49,555 bases of DNA from Euryarchaeota archaeon UBA24. Its GTDB lineage: Archaea > Halobacteriota > Halobacteria > Halobacteriales > Hikarchaeaceae. Both the position numbers and the translations under genes were made by a program. Within the stretch, counting starts at the first letter, position 1. Each line of letters starts with the position of its first letter. Below, one piece after another: positions 24,125 to 32,905 of this stretch. The stretch covers positions 1 through 49,555 of the forward strand of contig DASO01000015.1 in assembly GCA_002503845.1 (NCBI GenBank). Reading direction: 5' to 3'. The notes below the pieces were generated by a model, which searched no databases, had not been told where the DNA came from, and saw nothing but the letters and a program-made list of their open reading frames with translations.

Positions 24125-25228
24125 TTAGATATTATAGAGTTTTTTGGCATTTAGACCCCATATTTTTTCTTTGGCTTCTTTGGAAATGGGCATAGATTGA
24201 ATTGCACCTGCATCGTCCCAGTCGTGATGTGGAATATCTGTTGCAAATACAGCAGTCTCTTCCCCATTGACTTGGTCGAGGAGAACGGCTAATTCTGCAG
24301 GGTTTTCAGGTACTTCAATTGGGTGAGTCCCAATATAAAATTCATCGATGTATTCAGAGGGTCTTTTCTCGAGAAGGGGTGCTTGTTCCCTATGTTGCAT
24401 GTATTCTCGGTCGAGACGATACGCCGTCATGGGCATCCAAGATAATCCAGCTTCGAGGAAAACGAATTTGAGTTCGGGATAGAGTACAGGAATTCCCTCA
24501 TTTACGATGTGCATGCAATTTACTACAAGGGATAGCTCGTGTGCAAGAGTATGTCTTGTTAAATAAGGTAATTTATGCATATTGAATGGGAATTCGGGGA
24601 AATCTACACCTACGCTGTGGAATGCAATTGGTAGAGAATGTTCGGATGCAGCTTCCCAAATAGGACGATATGTGGAATGTCCATACGTTCGATCTAAACC
24701 TCCAATTGGTAGGAAAATGGCCTTCATTTGTTTCTCGTTTGCCACTCTATCAATTTCTTCTGCTGCGGCATGGGGATCGTGGGGGGCTACTGCAATGGCA
24801 CCTATTAAGGCATCACTTTGGTCGAGAAATCGGTCAATCAGATAATCATTGTACGCGCTGGCAAAAGCGTTGGCGTACTCGACAGATTGTAATATGGGAA
24901 TTTTAAGAGCATTTTCCCCAAAAAGAACTCCAACGTCAACATGATATTTCTTTAGTTCTCGTTCCGTGTTTTCCCCATTGGTTAGGTCGGGCCGTTTGGC
25001 GTGCTTAGATGCAGGAGAGTTTCTGAAAATATCGCCTAGCTTCATTCCAGGCATAAAACCAGAGGTATCCCTGTATCGATAGGATTTTTCATAGCTACGA
25101 ACTGCGTCATCGTAAGGAGATTCAAAGTATTTCGCCATGAGACCGGGAGTCTCCTCGATGTGGACGTCATTGTCTACAACGAAGACATCTTCTAAAGGAC
25201 TTTTGGGGGCAGATTCTGATTTAACCAT
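24125..25228 (-). CDS. Amidohydrolase-2 family metal hydrolase/decarboxylase (ACMSD-like)
   Basis: This TIM-barrel enzyme of 367 aa has the family metal site: D21-V-H23 near the N-terminus, a central His in LPIAFHSVG (about 216), EAGLSW and the final FATDIPHHDW Asp (about 327). The family includes ACMS decarboxylase, gamma-resorcylate decarboxylase and related enzymes acting on ring-cleavage or aromatic acids. It pairs with the Rieske gene and stands beside the cupin module, which fits a ring-cleavage pathway in which it would decarboxylate or hydrolyse the product. The substrate is not determinable. A TATA-like TTTATACC occurs near 25250. Confidence 0.87.
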   Translation of the reverse strand: MVKSESAPKSPLEDVFVVDNDVHIEETPGLMAKYFESPYDDAVRSYEKSYRYRDTSGFMPGMKLGDIFRNSPASKHAKRPDLTNGENTERELKKYHVDVGVLFGENALKIPILQSVEYANAFASAYNDYLIDRFLDQSDALIGAIAVAPHDPHAAAEEIDRVANEKQMKAIFLPIGGLDRTYGHSTYRPIWEAASEHSLPIAFHSVGVDFPEFPFNMHKLPYLTRHTLAHELSLVVNCMHIVNEGIPVLYPELKFVFLEAGLSWMPMTAYRLDREYMQHREQAPLLEKRPSEYIDEFYIGTHPIEVPENPAELAVLLDQVNGEETAVFATDIPHHDWDDAGAIQSMPISKEAKEKIWGLNAKKLYNI

Positions 25229-25313
25229 GAGAATATATTTAGATAAGAATTTGAGGTATAAATAAATTCTCTTAAAAATATAGAATCAGTAGGATGTAGA
25301 GTACTGAATGAAC

Positions 25314-25877
25314 TTAAGTGACGAGTAGATCTAACACCAAAACTAGTGCGTCTTCTCCGTCGGCATAATAACCAGATAGGGAATGGTGGAATGAAAATCC
25401 AAATCGATTATAAAGGGAGATGGCAGTTTTGTTTCCTTTTCTCACTTCAAGTTTTACTTTTTTGATTTCTTGTGATTTAAAATCGTCCAAAATTCGAGAT
25501 ATCAACTGGGTTGCAATCCCATTCCCACGCCAGGGAGGGGATACAGCTAAATCTTTTATGTGCCCAAGGGGAGAATCATCTTCTAATATTACGTCTGCTA
25601 TGATGAAACCTATTGGCGAAGGATAGGTATTAGAAAGGGGCAAAATGTCGTCGATGAGAGAATTTTCAGTGGGTACAGTTGCTACTAAAAATCCAGGGGT
25701 TGCAAGAAAATAATTGAAAATATCAAAAGTCCAGGGAGAAGGGCACGATAATCGTTCTATTTGGAGTATATCGAGTAGATCTTCTTGTCTTGCGTGGCGA
25801 ATCGATATCCGGTTATCAGTAACATCTGCAAGAGGTATCAGATCAACATTGGAAGACTCTATGAAATTTTCCACCAT
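25314..25877 (-). CDS. rimI: RimI-like GNAT N-acetyltransferase
   Basis: The 187-aa protein has a GNAT fold: IRHARQEDLLDILQIERLSCPSPWT at about residues 27-50, acetyl-CoA-binding loop VSPPWRGNGIATQLI (about 112-126) and a C-terminal LYNRFGFSFHHSLSGYYADGEDALVL. The FGF-x-Y-Y-x-(D/E)xA ending is the RimI/ArdI N-terminal protein acetyltransferase signature. It probably acetylates protein N-termini. It is divergent from the dUTPase gene. Confidence 0.88.
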   Translation of the reverse strand: MVENFIESSNVDLIPLADVTDNRISIRHARQEDLLDILQIERLSCPSPWTFDIFNYFLATPGFLVATVPTENSLIDDILPLSNTYPSPIGFIIADVILEDDSPLGHIKDLAVSPPWRGNGIATQLISRILDDFKSQEIKKVKLEVRKGNKTAISLYNRFGFSFHHSLSGYYADGEDALVLVLDLLVT

Positions 25878-25975
25878 AGTCTCACAGCATATTTGTTTGC
25901 GTGTGATAAAAAAGACGTGGTACAGATAAAATTGAGTTCGGCAGGGTTATTTCCATTGCGTCGAACCGGAATCAC

Positions 25976-26437
25976 ATGTTTGAATCAGGTCAATTTGTTG
26001 CGGAGCATGTAGAGCCAATTGAAGATGTTCAAATTCAACCGAATGGTGTTGATCTAACCCTTTGTTGTGTTTTTGTTCAGACGGCAGGGGGCAGTATAGA
26101 AAAGGGAGGGAAAAAAATTGGAGATCGGGAAGAGATAGAACCTCAAGATGGTCAGTATACCTTGCAACCAGGGGGTTACATAGTTAGATATTTTGAAACG
26201 GTGAATATTCCAGAAGGCCATGTGGGATTTATCTACCCCCGTTCTTCATTACTTCGGAATTCGTGTATGATCAATACTGCAGTGTGGGATTCTGGTTACA
26301 AAGGAAAGGGAGAGAGTTTTTTGCAGGTTTACAAGGGAATAGACATAGAAAGAAGGTCTAGAGTCGCACAGATAGTTTTTGCTCGTGCAGAGAATACAGG
26401 TTTGTATGCAGGAGGATATCAGGGAGAAAATCTATAG
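25976..26437 (+). CDS. dut: dUTP diphosphatase / dCTP deaminase family, dUTPase-like
   Basis: The 153-aa protein belongs to the trimeric dUTPase/DCD superfamily: IQPNGVDLTL (about residues 20-29), GFIYPRSSLLRNSC (about 83-96), TAVWDSGYKGKGE (about 100-112) and the C-terminal arm GGYQGENL. It keeps dUTP low and supplies dUMP. The sequence is close to haloarchaeal dUTPases, including the exact start MFxSGxFVAEHV. The ends of this gene and the Mo-dehydrogenase overlap convergently by 6 nt. Confidence 0.92.
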   Translation: MFESGQFVAEHVEPIEDVQIQPNGVDLTLCCVFVQTAGGSIEKGGKKIGDREEIEPQDGQYTLQPGGYIVRYFETVNIPEGHVGFIYPRSSLLRNSCMINTAVWDSGYKGKGESFLQVYKGIDIERRSRVAQIVFARAENTGLYAGGYQGENL

Positions 26438-28846
26438 CTCTGTTAATCCAGCTTCGACCAAGCGGGGGAGAACATGCCGAGGGGTTAAAGGGCCCTCGAA
26501 AAATCGAATTCCAGTGGCATCATAAACTGCATTCGCAATAGCCGCAGGGACAGGGACAGTAGAACATTCACCGGCTCCTTTTTGGCCATGGGAAGTAGAA
26601 GGATCTGGATTTTCAAGTTCATCTATTTTAGTAATCATAGGTACGTCTGCGGCAGTGGGTAGATGGTAATCGACTAGAGATCCGTTTTCTAGGTTTCCAT
26701 TTGAATCGTAAACCATCTCCTCGAGTAGTATTTCGCCTAAGCCATGTATAATCCCACCTTGGGTTTGTCCTTCTAGGAGTTTTGGATTGATCAGTTTTCC
26801 CACATCTTCACATATTGCTGCGTCGACTACCTGGACAACTCCGGTTCCAGGATCTATTTCCACTATGACCCCAAAGGCTCCAAAAGTATATCCATGGGAA
26901 ATATTTCCAGTCCCAGTTTCAGGATCTAAGAATTCTGCTTCAAGTGTTTCGAACTTGGCGGCCCCCACCAACGATACACCTTTTCTGAAAATTTCTGGAC
27001 GGTCCTCGGGATCACCAAATGTGGCTTTGTGAGCTAGTTCTTTCATAGTGATTCCGTTATCAGAGTTCCCTTTTTCGTGGATGAGACCATTTTCAATTTC
27101 TACATCATCCTCATTTATTTTTAAGAGCCAAGCTGAAAGTGAAACGATAGTCTGCTTTAGATTTTCTGCGGCCATTGCGGCAGAGGTTCCGCCCATAATA
27201 GTTCCACGATCTGCCCAAACGCCCATATCATCAGGGGTTATATCGGAGTCACCAATAACAGGAGTCACGTCATCGGTGGAGATCCCAAGGACGTCGGCTA
27301 CAATTTGACAAAGTGCAGTTTCAGTTCCCTGTCCTATACTGCAAATACCCGAGAAAACCGTGACTTGTCCGTAATGATTCATCTGAACTATTGCAGAGGA
27401 ATAATCAGCTCCTTTGGCACTTTTATTCCCTGCTCGTTTCATGATTGTTGCCATACCAATGCCGCGGAGTTTTCCATCATTGGTCTTGGGACTACTGCGT
27501 TCTTTGTCCCAGTTAAGTCGATCCCGAACTATATGGAGGCATTCAGGCATATCAGAGTTTACCCATTTAAGCCCAGATGGTGTTCGAAGGGGCATGTCTT
27601 CTATTCGAGGGACATTTTTTAGTCGGAGATCGATTGGGTCCATTCCCAGTTCTTCTGCCGCCATATCAACTAGTTGTTCTCGCACATAGGTGAATTGGGG
27701 ATCTCCATATCCTCTTACTGCAGATCCTGGCATTACATTTGTATATACGACAGATCCAGTGATGCGTTGATTTGGAATGGGATAGGGACCAGAGCAAGTA
27801 GCCATCGCTGAAAATGCGATCGTCTTTCCAAAACTCCCATAAGCACCTGTATTTTGGAACATATCGATATCCATTCCGACAATGGTGCCATCATTTTTCA
27901 AGCCTAACTTTGCTGTGAACGTTTCGGGGTGCCTTCCCCGTCCGGCTTTTAATTCTTCTATCCGGTCTAGAACCATATTAACTGGTTTTCCAGTTACCAT
28001 GGCAAGTACTGATGCACATATTTCGTGGGAAAACAGCTCTAGTTTGACACCGAACCCACCTCCAATATCTGGCATTTTGCAGACTACTTGTTCCACTTCT
28101 AGATTGAGGATGGTATCTGCGACATACTTTCTCAATAAATGTGGTACTTGGTTTGAAGACCATAGTGTTAGTTTAGGAGCGGCTCGGTCATAGTGAGCAA
28201 CGCATCCATGAGGTTCTAAAGGAGAGGGATTGGTTTTGTGTGTTTTAAAAGAACCTTCTACGATTATATCAGCGTCTGATAGAGGATCCTCATAATTTCC
28301 TACATGAACATGGCAAGTGTTTAGGAGATTTCCTTTAACTTCACAATTGGGATCGTCGCTTAAAGTGGGATGGATGACAGGGGCGCCTTCAGCTAGTGCA
28401 TCTTCGATTCCAACGACTGCGGGTAGTTTTTCATACTCAACACGGACTAAGTCGACTGCTTCGATGGCTATATTTTTGGTTTTTGCCAATACAATGGCAA
28501 CTTCATCGCCAACATAACGTACTTTGTCAGATGCTAGAGCTTCCTCATCTGCCCGGGTGAGACTAGGGTGGCCAAATGGTTTTACATATGGATCGATATC
28601 CTCGGCAGTCCAAACTAGTTCGACTCCAGGGTATGCTTTTGCATCACTTGTATCAATTGAAATTATACGGGCATGGGCGTGGGGACTTCTTACGAATCTT
28701 GCATAAAGCATCCCGGGGAGATGAAGATCGTCGATGAATTGTCCTTGTCCGGTGACTAATTTTTTGCCCAATTTACTGTTAACGCTCTTCCCAATTTCAC
28801 GATTTTTGAGAAGGTCTTGATCAGATAAGATTGCTTGACTACTCAT
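26432..28846 (-). CDS. Molybdopterin dehydrogenase large subunit (xanthine dehydrogenase/CoxL family)
   Basis: The 804-aa protein has an N-terminal alpha/beta hammerhead (residues about 25-130: GQGQFIDDLHLPGMLYARFV), the Mo-pterin binding domains, GQGTE (about 515) and the C-terminal GAGECSTVP with the catalytic Glu (about 750). The active-site loop reads GSAVRGYGDPQ rather than the AYxCSFR of form I CO dehydrogenase, so CO oxidation is unlikely. An aldehyde, purine or heterocycle hydroxylase is more probable. The usual FAD (medium) and 2Fe-2S (small) subunits are not adjacent, which is odd for this family; they may lie elsewhere. Confidence 0.9.
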   Translation of the reverse strand: MSSQAILSDQDLLKNREIGKSVNSKLGKKLVTGQGQFIDDLHLPGMLYARFVRSPHAHARIISIDTSDAKAYPGVELVWTAEDIDPYVKPFGHPSLTRADEEALASDKVRYVGDEVAIVLAKTKNIAIEAVDLVRVEYEKLPAVVGIEDALAEGAPVIHPTLSDDPNCEVKGNLLNTCHVHVGNYEDPLSDADIIVEGSFKTHKTNPSPLEPHGCVAHYDRAAPKLTLWSSNQVPHLLRKYVADTILNLEVEQVVCKMPDIGGGFGVKLELFSHEICASVLAMVTGKPVNMVLDRIEELKAGRGRHPETFTAKLGLKNDGTIVGMDIDMFQNTGAYGSFGKTIAFSAMATCSGPYPIPNQRITGSVVYTNVMPGSAVRGYGDPQFTYVREQLVDMAAEELGMDPIDLRLKNVPRIEDMPLRTPSGLKWVNSDMPECLHIVRDRLNWDKERSSPKTNDGKLRGIGMATIMKRAGNKSAKGADYSSAIVQMNHYGQVTVFSGICSIGQGTETALCQIVADVLGISTDDVTPVIGDSDITPDDMGVWADRGTIMGGTSAAMAAENLKQTIVSLSAWLLKINEDDVEIENGLIHEKGNSDNGITMKELAHKATFGDPEDRPEIFRKGVSLVGAAKFETLEAEFLDPETGTGNISHGYTFGAFGVIVEIDPGTGVVQVVDAAICEDVGKLINPKLLEGQTQGGIIHGLGEILLEEMVYDSNGNLENGSLVDYHLPTAADVPMITKIDELENPDPSTSHGQKGAGECSTVPVPAAIANAVYDATGIRFFEGPLTPRHVLPRLVEAGLTEL

Positions 28847-28963
28847 GTAAACTTCCTATAGTGAATTTTGTGTTTTGCTCGTATATGGGTGTTACGCAGT
28901 TGGGCAGCTCTTCGAATATGTGACAATATGAGAATTTTTCATAGAGAGTGTGTGGAGAGGCCC

Positions 28964-29209
28964 TCACCAGATTTTGCAATCTTCACATAAAAAATTCTCT
29001 TCTTCGATCCAATAAACAGGAGCTGCAGTACCACAAGAATTGCAGACTGTATTGGGTCGAGAGGTTGAATAAACAATGGTGAATAAACTTGGAGAGTGGG
29101 TCTCTGGAATCTCAGAGGAGGTTTCAGGAGGGGAGGGAGGATCAGAGGTGGTTATAGAAGGGGGAGAGTGGGCTTTCTGAAAATCATCTAAGGAATGATT
29201 AACCGGCAT
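28964..29209 (-). CDS. Small C-terminal zinc-ribbon protein (DUF7573-like)
   Basis: This 81-aa protein has an N-terminal SLDDF motif (residues 6-10), a Pro/Ser-rich disordered linker (about 14-45) and a zinc ribbon with CNSC (about 56-59) and CEDC (about 75-78) ending in KIW. The same architecture (SLDxF, acidic linker, CxxC..CxxCKxW) is what I recall of haloarchaeal DUF7573. The linker here is Pro/Ser-rich rather than Asp/Glu-rich, which fits a low-salt relative. Function unknown. Confidence 0.68.
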   Translation of the reverse strand: MPVNHSLDDFQKAHSPPSITTSDPPSPPETSSEIPETHSPSLFTIVYSTSRPNTVCNSCGTAAPVYWIEEENFLCEDCKIW

Positions 29210-29248
29210 TAACTGGTATTGAGTTTAAGAAGATATAACATAAAGGAA

Positions 29249-30232
29249 TTAATCTAAGAAGGAGCCTATCGTGGAAATTGCAGTTGCGGGGTCAGGTCCA
29301 AGGGGATAGCCCACCACAATACTTCCAGTACGATCGTATATTTCTGCAAGTCGTGTGGATACCACTTCGGAGGTCCCAGATATGCTGAAAGTATTAAGCA
29401 TATCATCAGTTACTTTTTTAAATGCTTGCTGGAAATCTCCTTCTTGGATTAAATTGCGAATGGAATTTGCAATTGAAGAGTCAATATTATGAGATTGTAG
29501 AAGTGTTGTTGATGCACCAGCAACTATGAAAGCCACAGAGGGGCGAGAAGCGGATTTTGCCTTAGAAGAATTAGAATCAACGCTAACACATACATGTGCA
29601 GAAAAATCAAATTCATCAGAGGAACGTTTAGTAGAGGACAGGCAAGTATCAGCATATTCAATTGCGGCAGATATGTCGTGATAGTTAGTAGCGTTAAAAA
29701 GCGTTCCTTCAGCTATTTCGGTGCTCAATTTTAGAATATTTTTCCCCTGAGTTCCTACATAAATGGGGATATTACCAACCGTAAAATTTAGACGTGCGTT
29801 ATGGATGATTAGATTCGTTTCGGGGTTCTCATAAGTGACTTGGTTTCCGGTCCAAAGGGACCGAAGAATCTCGACTGTTTTAGACAGTTGAAGGAGGATG
29901 TCAGTGTGTTTGAGTCCAAAATGGGAGAGTGTAGATCGGTCTCCAGCCCCAATTCCGAGAATTGCTCGCCCATTGCTAAGTTCCCAGAGAGTTGCCATTT
30001 GAGAAGCTAAAGTTAGAGGATGGGTCGTGTAGGGATTTACCACTCCAGGACCAATTTTTATCGAGTTTGTTGAGTTTGCGATTTGGGCTAGAGTCAAAAA
30101 AGGGTCTCTATTATTATAATGGCAACTTGTAAAAATGGTATCAAACCCAGAAGACTCCGCCAATTCAGAGAGATTAGCAATCTCATGGGGCGGTAATTCG
30201 GGGGTTAATTCAATTGCTTTCAAGATGCCCAC
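29249..30232 (-). CDS. F420-dependent Mer-like reductase (luciferase-like fold)
   Basis: This 327-aa TIM-barrel protein belongs to the bacterial-luciferase-like superfamily, resembling 5,10-methylene-H4MPT reductase, an F420-dependent C1 enzyme. Motifs include GFDTIFTSCHYNNRDPF (about residues 29-45), IKIGPGVVNPYTTHPL (about 57-72) and GRAILGIGAGDRS (about 88-100). It overlaps the 3' end of cofE by 13 nt, so the F420 ligase and an F420-using enzyme are co-expressed; the mer-cofE pairing also occurs in haloarchaea as I recall. No other methanogenesis genes are seen, so a role in folate-type C1 metabolism is inferred. Confidence 0.88.
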   Translation of the reverse strand: MGILKAIELTPELPPHEIANLSELAESSGFDTIFTSCHYNNRDPFLTLAQIANSTNSIKIGPGVVNPYTTHPLTLASQMATLWELSNGRAILGIGAGDRSTLSHFGLKHTDILLQLSKTVEILRSLWTGNQVTYENPETNLIIHNARLNFTVGNIPIYVGTQGKNILKLSTEIAEGTLFNATNYHDISAAIEYADTCLSSTKRSSDEFDFSAHVCVSVDSNSSKAKSASRPSVAFIVAGASTTLLQSHNIDSSIANSIRNLIQEGDFQQAFKKVTDDMLNTFSISGTSEVVSTRLAEIYDRTGSIVVGYPLGPDPATAISTIGSFLD

Positions 30233-30972
30233 CTACGTAGGGCTTTTCGGACTACATCATCTTCGGGTTTTCGGAATAAATCTTGGTTTTCTGGGAATGG
30301 TCCAAAATCCCAATTTCGAACAATAACAACGGGAGTTCCACCATCTCCTTCTCCCATCAATAGATTTGCCGCAGAAGCTAGCTCATCCAAGATGCACTGT
30401 ACCGTGACTTCTAATTCATGTCCTATTAGGTCGTGTTTTCCTCTCCAATCGCGATGGGCAGATATTCCTGCCCAACCAATAGCAACACCCACTTGACCAT
30501 ACCGGAAAGGTCTGCCACAAGTGTCAGTGATGATTACAGATACGTCGGTGGAGAATTGTTTTTTCAAGCCCATAGCACTATGAGAAGGATCAATAGGAAG
30601 GAGAAGAATATCGTGAGATCCTGTGTTAGATCGATCTATGCCAGCATTGACACAAATATGTCCAAAATGAGTTCTACACAGGATAAATGGTGACTCGATG
30701 AGAACCTCTGAACTTTCATCGAGAATGGCCTGTGCGAATCGAGGGTCTTTTGATTTCCCAGTGAGGGATTCGAGAGATTTTGCTATGGATTCTGCTCTTT
30801 TAGAAGGGGTAAAATTCGATAAATTTGTAGCCCTCCCCTCTGATTTTGAAATAATAGTACTAGCTATAAGAATAATATCTCCATCGATTAAGTCAATATT
30901 TTTTTCAACATGAGAAGGAATGTTATCACCAGGTCTTATCTCAGGTATTCCTTCAACGGTGAAAAGTTCCAT
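30220..30972 (-). CDS. cofE: Coenzyme F420-0:L-glutamate ligase
   Basis: CofE adds glutamates to the F420 tail using GTP. The 250-aa protein carries IPEIRPGDNI (about residues 9-18), DIILIASTIISKSEGR, CVNAGIDRSNTG (about 108-117), the metal-binding ITDTCGRPFRYGQVGVAIGWAGI (about 147-169) and DLIGHELEVT. A TATA-like GCTTATGC about 25 nt before the ATG suggests a leaderless mRNA. It heads the cofE-mer operon. Confidence 0.95.
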   Translation of the reverse strand: MELFTVEGIPEIRPGDNIPSHVEKNIDLIDGDIILIASTIISKSEGRATNLSNFTPSKRAESIAKSLESLTGKSKDPRFAQAILDESSEVLIESPFILCRTHFGHICVNAGIDRSNTGSHDILLLPIDPSHSAMGLKKQFSTDVSVIITDTCGRPFRYGQVGVAIGWAGISAHRDWRGKHDLIGHELEVTVQCILDELASAANLLMGEGDGGTPVVIVRNWDFGPFPENQDLFRKPEDDVVRKALRRWAS

Positions 30973-31057
30973 GGGCGTGTATGGTGCTGCAGAAGCATAA
31001 GCTCAAATAATACAACATCAAAAGGAAAAAGTGAATTTCAAAGGGGTAATAATAATA

Positions 31058-31128
31058 GGTGGTGGTGATGACGAAGGTTACCCCCACTAAGCTCAGTGTG
31101 GCGAAACTAATTTACCGAGCCACCTTTT
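31058..31128 (+). ncRNA. Candidate C/D-box guide RNA
   Basis: The interval between cofE and engB has a complete C/D layout. Terminal stem GGTGGT/GCCACC (31058-31063 with 31119-31124); perfect C box GTGATGA (31065-31071); 15-nt spacer; D'-like CTAA (31087-31090); 7-nt gap; C'-like GTGGCGA (31098-31104, five of seven consensus positions); 10-nt spacer AACTAATTTA; D-like CCGA (31115-31118). A TTTT run follows at 31125. Such RNAs guide 2'-O-methylation. The D and D' boxes deviate from CTGA, so this is a candidate only. Confidence 0.45.
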
Positions 31129-31142
31129 GATTTTGAGAAGAT

Positions 31143-31769
31143 TTATTTGAAATATTGTAGAAAGTCGTCGTGTTTTGCGTCATGCAATATAGTGCGTAGA
31201 ATAGACAGCAACGGGGAGAGGTCATCTTTTTTTGCACAGATGGGTGCGATTACATCTGACCATTGTTTCCAGGGGGACGGGAGACCGAAACTATTGGAGA
31301 TATCGTCTAATGTGGCATCTAGATTACTGATTTTATCTATTTTGTTTATAGCCAAAATAGTCGGTATTTCGAGGTCAATTAAGAAATTGTAAAAATCGAT
31401 GTCGTGGGGTACATCTCCACGAGATACGTGACGATCTATGATTTCTATTGCGCTGTTTCCATCGATAACGAGTATGGCCGCGAGTATTGAATTTGAATTA
31501 GACTCTATGTACTGAACTACGTCGGTTTTTATTGTTTCCCTATACGCATTTTCGACGCCAGACATGAACCCAAATCCGGGTAGGTCTGTGATCAAGAAAT
31601 TGTGTGCGGAAAAATCATAAAAATTGGGCTTTCTTGTTACTCCGGGTTTTTTTCCAGTTCGGAATGCACGCCCAGTTATCTTTCTCATTAAAGTGGATTT
31701 ACCTACGTTAGATCGCCCAACAAGTATGATTTCGGAGTCCCTGTTAGGACGTCCTTGGAACATGTCCAT
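31143..31769 (-). CDS. engB: EngB/YihA-type GTPase
   Basis: This is a TrmE-Era-EngA-like translational GTPase of 208 aa: P-loop GRSNVGKST (about residues 18-26), switch-I Thr in PGVTRKPNF, G3 DLPGFGF (about 62-68) and G4 NKID (about 141-144). It is implicated in ribosome assembly in bacteria and is widespread in archaea. It follows the NOG1-like gene in the same direction, with 45 nt between them. Confidence 0.92.
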   Translation of the reverse strand: MDMFQGRPNRDSEIILVGRSNVGKSTLMRKITGRAFRTGKKPGVTRKPNFYDFSAHNFLITDLPGFGFMSGVENAYRETIKTDVVQYIESNSNSILAAILVIDGNSAIEIIDRHVSRGDVPHDIDFYNFLIDLEIPTILAINKIDKISNLDATLDDISNSFGLPSPWKQWSDVIAPICAKKDDLSPLLSILRTILHDAKHDDFLQYFK

Positions 31770-31814
31770 TAATTTTCCCCGATTGTTAAGAGTTTCTTGT
31801 TTTTTAGCAGAGTT

Positions 31815-32825
31815 CTAGGGGGGGTGAGAAGTTGACCAAAGATCCGATATAGGGATAGAAGATATGGCTTGTTTAATCAAGTCAGAGGGGGATAGGATTT
31901 GTGGTTCAGTTAGAGTTTGGAGATCAAGAGTATCAGAGGGATCAGAAGAGATACAAAGATAATAATCAGATTCTACATTTGTAGATAGATCGGATTTGCT
32001 ACACACAGTGAGGAGGGTTATTTCAAATTGGGACTTAATTTCGTCGCGTAAGCTCAACTGGTTTTCTAGTGAATAGCCACATGTTTCACTGGCATCTATG
32101 AAAAATAAAATACAATCTGCAACATATCTGAGTGCGCTTATGGCTTGTTTTTCTATATCGTTTCGGTCGGACATGGATCGATCCAACAATCCAGGAGTAT
32201 CTATGAGTTGGTATCGAATGCGGTTTTGTTCTATGTGACCTACTAGAACTCCACGTGTTGTGAAAGGGTAGGAAGCAATCTCATTCCTTGCGTTTGTAGT
32301 GACATTTACGAAAGAAGATTTACCAACATTAGGATATCCTGCAACCACAACAGTTGGGATGTCAGGATCAATTGTGGGAAGGTGCCTGAGTGAATCCCTA
32401 GCTTCAGATAAGGTTATTAACTCACTTGAAACGCCTCGTACGACAGAAGCCATTCGGGCAAACGCCTGTCTTCGGATTGCCCTTGCTTGTTCTAGGTTGG
32501 TCCCTATAAGAGAACTTTGATGCTCACGGCCTATGTCTTTTGTTTTAATGGATGCCCATTGAATTTTCCCAAGACTTTTTCTCAAAGTGTCTACCTCGAC
32601 AAGGATGTCGGCTAAGTCATAGTAAAAAGGGCTAATTGAATCGAAATCGGGCCACGATTGGACTATATGCTCAAGATTATCAGAAAGGATATTAGAAGAC
32701 GTCCGGAGCATGGACCGTTGAGCTTGGACTCCATATTGTGCCTTTCCAACTCTCGCCGCTTTTGAAAAGGCTTTATCTAAAAGTTCTTCGGAAGTAGGAG
32801 TGGTAGGTAGGGACTCGAACTCCAT
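31815..32825 (-). CDS. NOG1-like GTPase
   Basis: The 336-aa GTPase of the OBG/NOG1 branch has an N-terminal helical domain (about residues 1-155) and a G domain with GYPNVGKSS (about 161-169), switch TTRGVLVGH, G3 DTPGLLD (about 209-215) and G4-like CSKSD. NOG1 acts in large-subunit maturation in eukaryotes and is conserved in archaea. Together with EngB it forms a ribosome-biogenesis pair. Confidence 0.92.
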   Translation of the reverse strand: MEFESLPTTPTSEELLDKAFSKAARVGKAQYGVQAQRSMLRTSSNILSDNLEHIVQSWPDFDSISPFYYDLADILVEVDTLRKSLGKIQWASIKTKDIGREHQSSLIGTNLEQARAIRRQAFARMASVVRGVSSELITLSEARDSLRHLPTIDPDIPTVVVAGYPNVGKSSFVNVTTNARNEIASYPFTTRGVLVGHIEQNRIRYQLIDTPGLLDRSMSDRNDIEKQAISALRYVADCILFFIDASETCGYSLENQLSLRDEIKSQFEITLLTVCSKSDLSTNVESDYYLCISSDPSDTLDLQTLTEPQILSPSDLIKQAISSIPISDLWSTSHPP

Positions 32826-32905
32826 AGGACCTGTATTATTTCAGATGATAAAAAGAAGGTTAGTTCGAAATGCGCAAAAATGCCACGATAAGGTATAAAT
32901 TGGGA

